A DNA stretch of 10,783 nt from Verrucomicrobiota bacterium (lineage in GTDB: Bacteria > Verrucomicrobiota > Verrucomicrobiia > Chthoniobacterales > UBA10450): contig QHOF01000084.1 of the NCBI GenBank assembly GCA_003219335.1, positions 1 through 10,783 on the forward strand. Direction: 5' to 3'. The notes beneath the pieces are model-generated. The model searched no databases, was not told the origin of the DNA, and was given only the letters and a program-made list of their open reading frames with translations. A program made the translations under genes and the position numbers. Shown here in pieces: positions 1 through 5,506 of the stretch (within the stretch, counting starts at the first letter, position 1; every line of letters starts with the position of its first letter).

Positions 1-2
1 TT

Positions 3-437
3 TTCAAAAGCGGCAAATTTAAGGACATGCTGAACGGGGACCGGCCGATTACGCCGGAGGAACGCGAGCTGGTGCAGAACTTCATCATGGAAACGTACGG
101 CAAGTTTCTGGGCGTGGTGGCGAAGGAGAGAAATCTGCCGGCCGACCTTCTGCGCAACACGATCGCGGATGGCCGAATTCTGTCGGGCAAGGAAGCGTTC
201 GCACACAAACTAATTGATGGCCTTGGCGAATTGGATGAAGCGTTCGCTAAAGCAAAGCAATTGGGCAACGCGCCGGATGCGAAAGTGGTGAAGTACGGGC
301 CGCCTTTCAGTCTGAGCCGCTTCCTCCGGATATTTGGAGAAACGGATTCAAAAATCGAACTCCAGCTTCCGAAGCAGCTCATTCCTCAGCTGGAATCGGG
401 GCGCGCGTATTTCCTGCCGAGCTACTACGCGCCATGA
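3..437 (+). CDS. sppA: Signal peptide peptidase SppA, C-terminal part (5' end outside window)
   Basis: The frame is open from the window edge, so this is the last 144 residues of a longer protein. SppA is a membrane-bound Ser/Lys protease that degrades signal peptides left after secretion. What is seen: an opening SGKFKD stretch followed by ITPEEREL, matching the SGKxKD...TPEER segment of bacterial SppA, then ADGRILSGKEAFAHKLIDGLGELDEAF, the usual 'adGRv.sG.qA...gLvD.lG' signature, and a C-terminus ending in YYAP. In B. subtilis-type SppA the catalytic lysine lies near the SGKxKD stretch; I cannot assign it exactly here. The catalytic serine would be upstream of the window. The first ATG visible, at 27, is internal and not the start. 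The next gene is 189 bp away across repeats, so it is probably a separate transcription unit. Confidence 0.9.
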   Translation, partial: FKSGKFKDMLNGDRPITPEERELVQNFIMETYGKFLGVVAKERNLPADLLRNTIADGRILSGKEAFAHKLIDGLGELDEAFAKAKQLGNAPDAKVVKYGPPFSLSRFLRIFGETDSKIELQLPKQLIPQLESGRAYFLPSYYAP

Positions 438-499
438 GGATTGCAGACGGGGCGAAACATAGCGACCGCTCGCCGTTCTCTCACTCTTGCTCTGGGTTC

Positions 500-533
500 G
501 ACGTTGGGCGTTGGGCGTTCGGCGTTGGACGTT
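500..533 (+). repeat. Tandem 7-bp repeat (CGTTGGG type)
   Basis: Four consecutive heptamers, CGTTGGG, CGTTGGG, CGTTCGG and CGTTGGA, followed by a partial CGTT. The same heptamer family occurs in the opposite orientation at 4932-4966, and both end in GCGTTGGACGTT when read in the same sense. It is followed by an AT-rich stretch (534-547). It is non-coding and looks like a dispersed intergenic repeat. Confidence 0.8.
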
Positions 534-559
534 AAAAAATATTTTATGAGGATTCTGTA

Positions 560-595
560 GAGCATGAGCAAGAGCAGTAGTAAGAGCGGGAATCG
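560..595 (+). repeat. Degenerate tandem 6-bp repeat (GAGCAA type)
   Basis: Consecutive hexamers GAGCAT, GAGCAA, GAGCAG, TAGTAA, GAGCGG and GAATCG form a purine-rich block just upstream of the CPBP protease gene. An 18-codon Ser/Lys-rich reading frame starting at ATG 564 and ending at TAG 618-620 is produced by this repeat and is not taken as a gene. Together with the heptamer block it fills most of the gap between sppA and the next gene. Confidence 0.55.
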
Positions 596-626
596 CAGGA
601 GTTATCCAACCGTCCTTTAGAAACGC

Positions 627-1460
627 ATGCGATCCGGCAGTCTCTTCGCGGCATTCGGAGCCGCTTCCAGCTTTCCCTTACTCCTTCTCTCCCTCCTTTA
701 CCTTCTTGCCGGCGCTTACGTTTATATTTCTCTGATTCACCAGATCAGCGCGCGATCATCGGCGACGACCGATGCGCGGGGCCGAACCTTCGGGCTGCCT
801 GAAGCAATAGTCGCGGGGCTATTGATCTTTTTCCTTTTGCTGAATATCGGCACATCCGTTTCCCATCCTTCGGTCCAGTTCAGTACGCGCAATCTTGCGG
901 CGAATTTCCTGCTCACCGTTTTCGTGGTGCTCTTCATCGTAACTTTTCTCCAGCTCCGCGGATTTGACGTTGGCTCGTTAGGCGGGTTTTTCGAAATGAG
1001 TTTTATCCGGGTGTTAGGCACCGGAGCGGTCCTGCTTTTTTTCGCTTATCCATTGATCTTATTGTGTGACACCGTTACGCAGCGGGTTTTTGGGGGTGGC
1101 TCGAGTAAACAGAACATCGTCGAGTTTTTCAGCGGATCGCGCACCATCGGGCAGCGGGTTGCGATTATCGTTTTCGCGGTAGCAATCGCGCCGATAATCG
1201 AGGAATTTCTCTTTAGATTTTTCCTCTACAATGTGATCAAACGCTATTTGGGGCGTCTCCTTGGCGTGATACTAAGCGCGCTGCTGTTTGCCGCAGCGCA
1301 CGCGCATTTCCCTTCGTTTGCGCCATTGTTCGCTCTGGGAAGTTGTTTCGCGATCGCCTACGAGTGGAGCGGTTCCATTCTTGTCACGATGACCATGCAT
1401 TCGCTGTTCAATTCGCTCACCCTCACCATCCTCGCATTTCCAGAAATCCTTTCGCAATGA
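627..1460 (+). CDS. CPBP-family intramembrane glutamic/metalloprotease (CAAX protease-like)
   Basis: A 277-residue integral membrane protein with hydrophobic stretches near residues 16-38, 58-76, 90-110, 127-148, 178-192, 207-224 and 230-270. It carries the three motifs of the CPBP (Abi, CAAX prenyl protease 2-like) family: EEFLFR at 192-197, FAAAH at 221-225 and HSLFN at 258-262. These supply the Glu, His and Asn residues of the Rce1-type active site, so it is expected to be catalytically competent. Substrates of bacterial members are mostly unknown; roles in peptide maturation or bacteriocin immunity are described for some. ATG 627 has no clear ribosome-binding site and an in-frame TAG at 618 blocks further extension. 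Its stop overlaps the thiL start in ATGA (1457-1460), implying co-translation, although no functional link to thiamine metabolism is evident. Confidence 0.92.
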   Translation: MRSGSLFAAFGAASSFPLLLLSLLYLLAGAYVYISLIHQISARSSATTDARGRTFGLPEAIVAGLLIFFLLLNIGTSVSHPSVQFSTRNLAANFLLTVFVVLFIVTFLQLRGFDVGSLGGFFEMSFIRVLGTGAVLLFFAYPLILLCDTVTQRVFGGGSSKQNIVEFFSGSRTIGQRVAIIVFAVAIAPIIEEFLFRFFLYNVIKRYLGRLLGVILSALLFAAAHAHFPSFAPLFALGSCFAIAYEWSGSILVTMTMHSLFNSLTLTILAFPEILSQ

Positions 1461-2356
1461 AACTTGGCGACCTGGGCGAAGACCGGTTGCTCGATCAGCT
1501 TTGGTTCGATCTTCCCTTTGCAAGAACAGTCGCCGCAGGTCCGGGAGACGACTGCGCTGTCGTGGAAACGCCGGATCGCCGCAAGCTTCTCGTGCTTAAG
1601 GCCGATTGCGTTGTCGAAGGCGTGCATTTCTTGCGGGGAACGAACGCACTGGACGTGGGATGGAAAGCAATGATGCGCCCGCTCAGCGATTTTGCCGCCA
1701 CTTCAGCCGAGCCTCAATTTGCGCTGATCACGCTTATGGCTCCCAAACAAACGGAGGTCGCGTGGGTGAAAGAACTTTATCGCGGCCTGTACCAGGCCGC
1801 CACGCGGTTCAAAGTGAGCATGGTCGGCGGAGAGACAAGCAGCACGCCAGGGCCAATTGCTATTTCGACAAGCGTTGTTGGCTGGGTCGAAAGAGGCCGC
1901 TGGGCATCGCGCCGCGGCGGCAAGGTGGGCGATGATCTTTTCGTTACCGGCCGGCTCGGGGGCGCACTCAAACGAAAGCATTTGCGATTCATGCCGCGAA
2001 TTGCTGAGTCCCGCTGGTTAACGAAAAATTTTCCCATACACGCGATGATGGATTTAAGCGACGGGCTGGGGACCGATCTTCCGCGGCTCGCGCGCGCGAG
2101 TAAGGTCGGATTTGAAATCGAGATGGAAAAGCTGCCCCTTGCCCGCGGGGCTACAGCCGACGACGCAATTTCGGAGGGCGAAGATTATGAGTTGCTCTTC
2201 GCCATTTCACCGCGCGACAAGAACCGGCTAGAACGAGAATGGGGAAAAAAATTTCCGAAATTACCGCTTACTCGAATTGGCTCCCTCTCTCAACTCTTAA
2301 CTAAAGACCATCAACTTCTGCCCCGTGGCTACGTTCATTTCCAACAGCCCAGCTGA
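1457..2356 (+). CDS. thiL: Thiamine-monophosphate kinase ThiL
   Basis: A 299-residue protein of the PurM/AIR-synthase-like ATP-binding superfamily. ThiL phosphorylates thiamine monophosphate with ATP to give thiamine diphosphate, the active cofactor, in the cytoplasm. Motifs in order: GDDCAV (30-35), the KAD...VEGVHF segment (48-58; Asp50, His57), PLSDFAA (75-81), GGETS (124-128), LSDGL (200-204) and GEDYEL (241-246). All are the expected Mg-nucleotide and substrate binding elements, and the length is slightly below the usual 310-330. I chose ATG 1457 because the protein then begins with the family's usual LGEDRLL-like N-terminus and overlaps the preceding stop by four bases; the frame stays open upstream to 1343, but that stretch is antisense-free shadow of the CPBP gene. 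The 3' end overlaps the tsaE start by 32 bp. Confidence 0.95.
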   Translation: MKLGDLGEDRLLDQLWFDLPFARTVAAGPGDDCAVVETPDRRKLLVLKADCVVEGVHFLRGTNALDVGWKAMMRPLSDFAATSAEPQFALITLMAPKQTEVAWVKELYRGLYQAATRFKVSMVGGETSSTPGPIAISTSVVGWVERGRWASRRGGKVGDDLFVTGRLGGALKRKHLRFMPRIAESRWLTKNFPIHAMMDLSDGLGTDLPRLARASKVGFEIEMEKLPLARGATADDAISEGEDYELLFAISPRDKNRLEREWGKKFPKLPLTRIGSLSQLLTKDHQLLPRGYVHFQQPS

Positions 2357-2810
2357 AACCGAGGCAATTGGGCGCCGGTTTGCGGAGGATGTCGATACCG
2401 GATCGATTTTGGCTCTTAAGGGAGACTTGGGGAGCGGTAAAACGATGTTCGTCAAAGGCATCGTCGCCGGGTTGGGAAGCCGCGCCGAAGTGACCAGCCC
2501 GACGTTTACCATCCTGCACGAGTATCGTGCGGGGCGATCGCCAGTTTACCATTTCGATTTTTTTCGCCTGGAAGATCGACAATCTGTCGCGCGGCTTGAC
2601 CTGGATGATTACCTTTTTGGTGACGGCGTTTCAGTGATCGAGTGGGCCGATCGCTTTCCCGAATTTATTCCGCAGCATGCGCGCTGGATTTTGTTTGAGG
2701 TGAAATCGGAAAATCAGCGCGCGATTACCTTCCAAGGAACGACTGACAAGGAACGACGGCTTCCAAGCCGTCGAGGTAAACGTGACGGTTGGGAAACCGT
2801 CACTCCTTGA
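2325..2810 (+). CDS. tsaE: tRNA threonylcarbamoyladenosine biosynthesis ATPase TsaE, with repeat-derived C-terminus
   Basis: A 161-residue protein. TsaE is the small P-loop ATPase that works with TsaB and TsaD to place the threonylcarbamoyl group on A37 of ANN-decoding tRNAs. Seen: an ETEAIG N-terminal motif, Walker A GDLGSGKT (33-40), SPTF (58-61), YHFDFFRL (75-82) and VIEWADRF (104-111), all typical. The start is GTG 2325, inside thiL; it gives the standard N-terminus and no ATG serves better. Residues 1 to about 137 cover the whole family domain. The last 23 or so residues, including a basic SRRGKRDG stretch, are encoded by two DNA hairpins (2755-2803) of the dispersed repeat type, so the original stop was probably lost to a repeat. 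It lies one base before tsaB, consistent with a shared complex. Confidence 0.96.
   Translation: MATFISNSPAETEAIGRRFAEDVDTGSILALKGDLGSGKTMFVKGIVAGLGSRAEVTSPTFTILHEYRAGRSPVYHFDFFRLEDRQSVARLDLDDYLFGDGVSVIEWADRFPEFIPQHARWILFEVKSENQRAITFQGTTDKERRLPSRRGKRDGWETVTP
2755..2803 (+). repeat. Twin hairpin repeat inside the tsaE 3' end
   Basis: Two perfect inverted repeats stand side by side. The first has arms GACGGCTT (2755-2762) and AAGCCGTC (2765-2772). The second has arms GTGACGGTT (2782-2790) and AACCGTCAC (2795-2803) around GGGA. They resemble the hairpins in the gaps of this window but sit within the last codons of tsaE and just before the tsaB start at 2812. An RNA hairpin this close could affect tsaB translation; that is inference. 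Confidence 0.8.
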
Positions 2811-2811
2811 A

Positions 2812-3411
2812 ATGAAAGTCCTTGCCATTGAGCTTTCCGCCGCCCGCGGCAGCCTTGCTTGGCTGGACGGTGAAATCGAGGTTGGGGGCGAGTGGCTTAA
2901 CGACCGGAAAAATTCCGGCGCTCTTTTCACAAACCTCGACGCCGTTATCAAAAAGTTTGGCGCTCCGGAGACTATCATTGTGGGACTTGGGCCAGGCTCA
3001 TATGCCGGAACACGCATCGCCATTTCGGCCGCAACCGGGTTGCAACTCTCTTCCTGCGCGCGTCTGATCGGTTTTCCTTCTGCCTGCGCAATGGAATGCG
3101 ACGCGCCCGAATATTGCGTGATCGGGGACGCGCGCAGGAAATCTTTTTTCTTCGCGCGCATCCGCGAGAATGAACTGGTTGAAGGCCCCACGCTTTTCTC
3201 TGAGCCGGACTTAAAAGCGAAACTCGATAGGCTTGAGCCGACGATGCCGACCTTTTCTTCCGAGTTGCTCCTGCAATTTGACCGCGTCGTGGTTCGCTAT
3301 CCCTCGGCTCTCGTGCTGGCCAGAGTTGCGCGAAAGCCGCAATGCGGTTTTCATTTTCCGCCGCTGGAGCCGATTTATTTGCGCGAGCCGCACATTACCT
3401 TGCCGAAATGA
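2812..3411 (+). CDS. tsaB: tRNA threonylcarbamoyladenosine biosynthesis protein TsaB
   Basis: A 199-residue protein of the ASKHA-fold YeaZ/TsaB family, the non-catalytic partner that dimerises with TsaD and lets TsaE bind during t6A37 synthesis. Seen: an N-terminal beta strand VLAIELS, the hallmark VGLGPGSYAGTRIA (58-71) followed by the helix ISAATGLQL, and a C-terminal PLEPIYLREP, which is the usual family ending. The common Asp-Thr-Ser of the first strand is replaced by Glu-Leu-Ser, tolerable because TsaB does not itself catalyse. I chose ATG 2812, one base after the tsaE stop; the GTG at 2782 would only translate the hairpin repeat. The stop overlaps the alr start in ATGA (3408-3411). The family's usual size is 200-230, so this is a compact member. 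Confidence 0.94.
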   Translation: MKVLAIELSAARGSLAWLDGEIEVGGEWLNDRKNSGALFTNLDAVIKKFGAPETIIVGLGPGSYAGTRIAISAATGLQLSSCARLIGFPSACAMECDAPEYCVIGDARRKSFFFARIRENELVEGPTLFSEPDLKAKLDRLEPTMPTFSSELLLQFDRVVVRYPSALVLARVARKPQCGFHFPPLEPIYLREPHITLPK

Positions 3412-4496
3412 AGGAAACTTATCGTTGCTGGGCTGAAATCGACCGCGACGCGCTGCGGCACAATGCGAAAATTGTGCGGCAACGGATCGGTTCAGCTGAA
3501 ATGCTCGCGGTGGTGAAAGCGAATGCCTACGGCCACGGGTTACTTGGCGTGGCGCAAACGTTGGCCGATGACGCGCAACTATTTGGCGTCGCCAATCTGG
3601 AAGAGGCGCTCGCACTGCGCGAATCGCTCCCCCACCCCATCGTTATTCTCGGCCCGGCAACTCCTGAGGAACGATCGATCATTGCCAGGCGCGGATTTAT
3701 TCCGACCATTTCCAGTCTCGAAGAAGCGGAAGCGTTCGATCAACTCGGGCCGGTAGCGATCAATTTCAAAATCGACACCGGCATGGGGCGAATGGGCGTC
3801 GTAGAGAACGAAGCGCCCGAGGTTTTCAAACGCGTGGCGGCGTTGCCGAACATCGACATTCACAGCGTTTCGACCCATATGCCGGTCTCGAACGAAGACG
3901 CGAAATTTACGCGCGGCCAGCTCGTCCGATTCCGAAGAATCATCGAGCGGATTCGCGCTGAAGTTCCAGGAAGTTACAAGGCGCACGTCTTGCAGAGCGC
4001 AGGCGCACTCGCATTTAACCCGCCCACGTTCGACATCGTGCGAGCCGGCATCATGCTTTACGGGATTTCGCCGCTCCCGGAATTTCAGAAGCTGCTCAAG
4101 CCGGCGATGACATGGAAGACGCGAATTTCACTCGTGCGCGACATGCCCAAAGGCAGCTCTATCAGTTATGGCCGCACGTTCATAACGCCGAGAAAAATGC
4201 GGATCGCAACCTTGTCGGCTGGTTATGCCGATGGCTATCCCTGGCATCTTTCCAATCGCACCGCCGCCGTCCTGGTACACGGGCAGCGTTGCGCCCTTAT
4301 CGGCCGGGTAACAATGGACTTGATGATGATCGACGTGAGCAACATCGACAATGCGCAGGTTGGCGACGAAGTCATTCTGATGGGGCACGATGGGAGCGAG
4401 GAAATTCCTTGCACAGAACTGGCCGAAAAGGCGGGCACGATCACATGGGAGATTATCACCCGGATCGGCGCGCGGGTGCGGCGAGTATTTGTTTAA
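3408..4496 (+). CDS. alr: Alanine racemase
   Basis: A 362-residue fold-type III PLP enzyme that interconverts L- and D-alanine, supplying D-alanine for peptidoglycan. Seen: the PLP-lysine motif VVKANAYGHG with Lys37; KIDTGMGRMG with Lys121 (equivalent to the carbamylated lysine) and Arg128; STHMP, the loop after the barrel strand; and SYGRTF with Tyr254, the second catalytic base, at the start of the C-terminal beta domain, followed by the GYADGYP and RVTMD motifs. All key residues are present and the length is normal. ATG 3408 was chosen because it overlaps the tsaB stop and gives the family's short N-terminus; upstream codons to 3342 belong to tsaB in another frame. A tsaE-tsaB-alr neighbourhood is common in bacteria and supports the calls. 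Confidence 0.97.
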   Translation: MKETYRCWAEIDRDALRHNAKIVRQRIGSAEMLAVVKANAYGHGLLGVAQTLADDAQLFGVANLEEALALRESLPHPIVILGPATPEERSIIARRGFIPTISSLEEAEAFDQLGPVAINFKIDTGMGRMGVVENEAPEVFKRVAALPNIDIHSVSTHMPVSNEDAKFTRGQLVRFRRIIERIRAEVPGSYKAHVLQSAGALAFNPPTFDIVRAGIMLYGISPLPEFQKLLKPAMTWKTRISLVRDMPKGSSISYGRTFITPRKMRIATLSAGYADGYPWHLSNRTAAVLVHGQRCALIGRVTMDLMMIDVSNIDNAQVGDEVILMGHDGSEEIPCTELAEKAGTITWEIITRIGARVRRVFV

Positions 4497-4558
4497 ACGG
4501 TCGCCTCGGAGCACGATTTAACTTTGTAATACTTTTAACCACTTTAGCTTTTCTGCCG

Positions 4559-4924
4559 GTGTTCCAAATCATCTTTAACGAACTGAGCGCGGCCGAGATC
4601 TCAGCACTGCCAAAGAAATTGCAGCTTGAGTTGCTGACCGAGTTTCAAATCCTCCCCGAAGACCTGGATCAACTCGATTCGGACCGGTTTGGCGTCATCG
4701 AGCGCAAGGGAAAAAAGTTATATCGCTACCGCGCGAAAGATTACCGGATTTATTTCGCGAAGACCGACAAAGGCATCAAGGTCTACCGCGTGTTACACAA
4801 AAACACGTTCCGCGATTTTCTTTTCCGCAGCAAACTTCCGGTCTCCGAAGACGCGCAACTGAGCGAGACGCGTGAGTTTTGGGAGCTGATCGAGGAAGGC
4901 GAAAGAATCCGGAAGGCGCGATGA
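4559..4924 (+). CDS. RelE/ParE-like toxin-family protein, no antitoxin visible
   Basis: A 121-residue protein beginning MFQIIFNEL...ALPKKLQLELL, the beta strand plus two helices usual for RelE/ParE/YoeB-type proteins. A basic beta-sheet core follows: GKKLYRYRAKDYRIYF (51-66) and VYRVLHKNTFRDFLFR (75-90). Family members cleave ribosome-bound mRNA or inhibit gyrase, with basic and aromatic residues as key positions; here Lys52, Arg56, Arg58, Arg63 and Tyr65 are candidates only. After residue 92 comes an acidic C-terminal helix rich in Glu (97-121) that ordinary short RelE proteins lack. The start is GTG 4559 by position of the first strand; no ribosome-binding site is clear, and upstream codons are an out-of-frame shadow of alr. 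No antitoxin gene lies on either side: alr ends 62 bp before and repeats follow. It could be a non-toxic domesticated homologue. Confidence 0.65.
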   Translation: MFQIIFNELSAAEISALPKKLQLELLTEFQILPEDLDQLDSDRFGVIERKGKKLYRYRAKDYRIYFAKTDKGIKVYRVLHKNTFRDFLFRSKLPVSEDAQLSETREFWELIEEGERIRKAR

Positions 4925-4931
4925 CGGGAAA

Positions 4932-4966
4932 ACGTCCAACGCTCAACGCCCAACATTCAACACCCA
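4932..4966 (-). repeat. Tandem 7-bp repeat, inverse copy
   Basis: Five heptamers, ACGTCCA, ACGCTCA, ACGCCCA, ACATTCA and ACACCCA, stand directly after the RelE-like gene. Reverse-complemented they belong to the same CGTTGGG-type family as 500-533, with the same GCGTTGGACGTT end. Neither block is coding. Confidence 0.8.
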
Positions 4967-4975
4967 ATTGTTGTA

Positions 4976-4996
4976 GGGCGTTTCTGTGAAACGCCC
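4976..4996. repeat. Perfect 9-bp hairpin of the dispersed repeat type
   Basis: Arms GGGCGTTTC (4976-4984) and GAAACGCCC (4988-4996) enclose TGT, preceded by GTA. There is no T-run on either side, so it is not a typical intrinsic terminator. The preceding GTAGGGCG is shared with the repeat at 9253-9260 inside the macB ATPase gene, suggesting one family. Confidence 0.75.
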
Positions 4997-5028
4997 GCCT
5001 CTGACCAGCGTAATCGACGACCTTTATT

Positions 5029-5059
5029 GAGAGATCTCTCGGCTTCGCTCGGGATGACA
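5029..5059 (-). repeat. CCGAGCGAAG-type dispersed repeat
   Basis: On the minus strand this reads TGTCATCCCGAGCGAAGCCG followed by AGAGATCTCTC; the end includes a 12-bp palindrome (5029-5040). The same element, interrupted by another sequence, occurs on the plus strand at 8434-8495. From memory, similar TGTCAT-CCGAGCGAAG-AATCTC sequences recur in intergenic DNA of many soil bacteria. No gene lies in it. Confidence 0.75.
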
Positions 5060-5083
5060 AATTTGGCGCGAGCCAAATTTGTC
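5056..5083. repeat. Perfect 12-bp stem overlapping the rpsR stop codon
   Basis: Arms GACAAATTTGGC (5056-5067) and GCCAAATTTGTC (5072-5083) enclose the tetraloop GCGA (GNRA type on the plus strand). It lies between convergent RelE-like and rpsR genes and includes two bases of the rpsR stop (5082-5084). Position suggests transcript-end protection or termination in either direction, but no T-run follows on either strand, so function is inference. Confidence 0.7.
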
Positions 5084-5321
5084 ACTTCATCAACAGCACG
5101 GAACGGCTGCGTTTGATCTCGCGCGTGATTCTACGATGCAGGTGCGCCGGCATGCCGGTCACGCGACGAGGAAGGATCTTCCCGCTTTCGCTCACGAATT
5201 TTTTCAGCAGATCGGGATTCTTGTAATCGATCGCTTCGATGGCGATATCGATCCGGCGCCGCGGCATGGGGCGATTCGCGCGGCGGAACGCGGAACGGCG
5301 TTTTGGGGTTTTTGGCTGCAT
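5082..5321 (-). CDS. rpsR: 30S ribosomal protein bS18
   Basis: A 79-residue basic protein of the small subunit platform, bound near bS6 and 16S rRNA. Seen: the family core IDYKNPDLLKKFVSESGKILPRRVTG followed by HLHRRITREIKRSRSVLLM, matching the bS18 consensus IDYKD..LL.rFi...GKIlprRiTG...k.qR.l..aIKraR. The N-terminal tail, with KTPKRRSAFRRANRPMPRRR, is basic and lacks the cysteine found in many bS18 proteins. I start at ATG 5321; a TTG directly upstream (5324) could add one residue. No SD is seen, and the start lies 6 bp after the rpmG stop, so translation is probably coupled to rpmG. A perfect hairpin sits on its stop codon. Confidence 0.97.
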   Translation of the reverse strand: MQPKTPKRRSAFRRANRPMPRRRIDIAIEAIDYKNPDLLKKFVSESGKILPRRVTGMPAHLHRRITREIKRSRSVLLMK

Positions 5322-5327
5322 CAATGA

Positions 5328-5501
5328 TTATTTGGTTTCGCGGTGCAACGTGTGTCGCCGCAAAAATGGATTGTATTTCTTTTTCTCGAGACGATTCGGC
5401 GTGCGCGGACTTTTTTTGTTTCGCGTGGTCATGTAGCGCGAGACGGGTTTGCCCAGCGCTTTAGCCTCAGTGCATTCCAGCGTGATAATTTCCTGAGCCA
5501 T
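5328..5501 (-). CDS. rpmG: 50S ribosomal protein bL33, zinc-free type
   Basis: A 57-residue protein of the large subunit near the E site. Seen: IITLECTEAKALGK at the N-terminus, SRYMTTRNK in the middle, RLEKKKYNPFLRRHTLHRE at the end, all bL33 features. Zinc-binding bL33 carries two CxxC pairs; here only one cysteine (in LECTEA) survives and the C-terminal pair is replaced (KYNP), so this is a C-minus, zinc-independent form. ATG 5501 is chosen over the GTG at 5510 because a strong ribosome-binding site AAGGAG (5510-5515) lies 8 bases upstream. The dksA-like gene ends at 5507, so the ribosome-binding site overlaps its last codons and the genes form one transcription unit. Confidence 0.95.
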   Translation of the reverse strand: MAQEIITLECTEAKALGKPVSRYMTTRNKKSPRTPNRLEKKKYNPFLRRHTLHRETK

Positions 5502-5506
5502 TCGCG

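Noticed and set aside
500..533. Possible CRISPR-like array
   Set aside because: Units are 7 bp, adjacent and without spacers; no cas genes are present.
564..620. An 18-codon Ser/Lys-rich reading frame before the CPBP gene
   Set aside because: It is the translation of a hexamer tandem repeat, has no ribosome-binding site and ends before the next start.
1343..1456. Upstream extension of thiL
   Set aside because: The additional 38 codons overlap the CPBP gene in another frame and do not resemble ThiL; ATG 1457 gives the normal N-terminus and an ATGA overlap.
4112..4558. A long plus-strand frame running through the 3' half of alr into the RelE-like gene
   Set aside because: Its first part is out of frame over alr, which has all its catalytic residues; only the part from GTG 4559 looks like a protein family, so no fusion is claimed.
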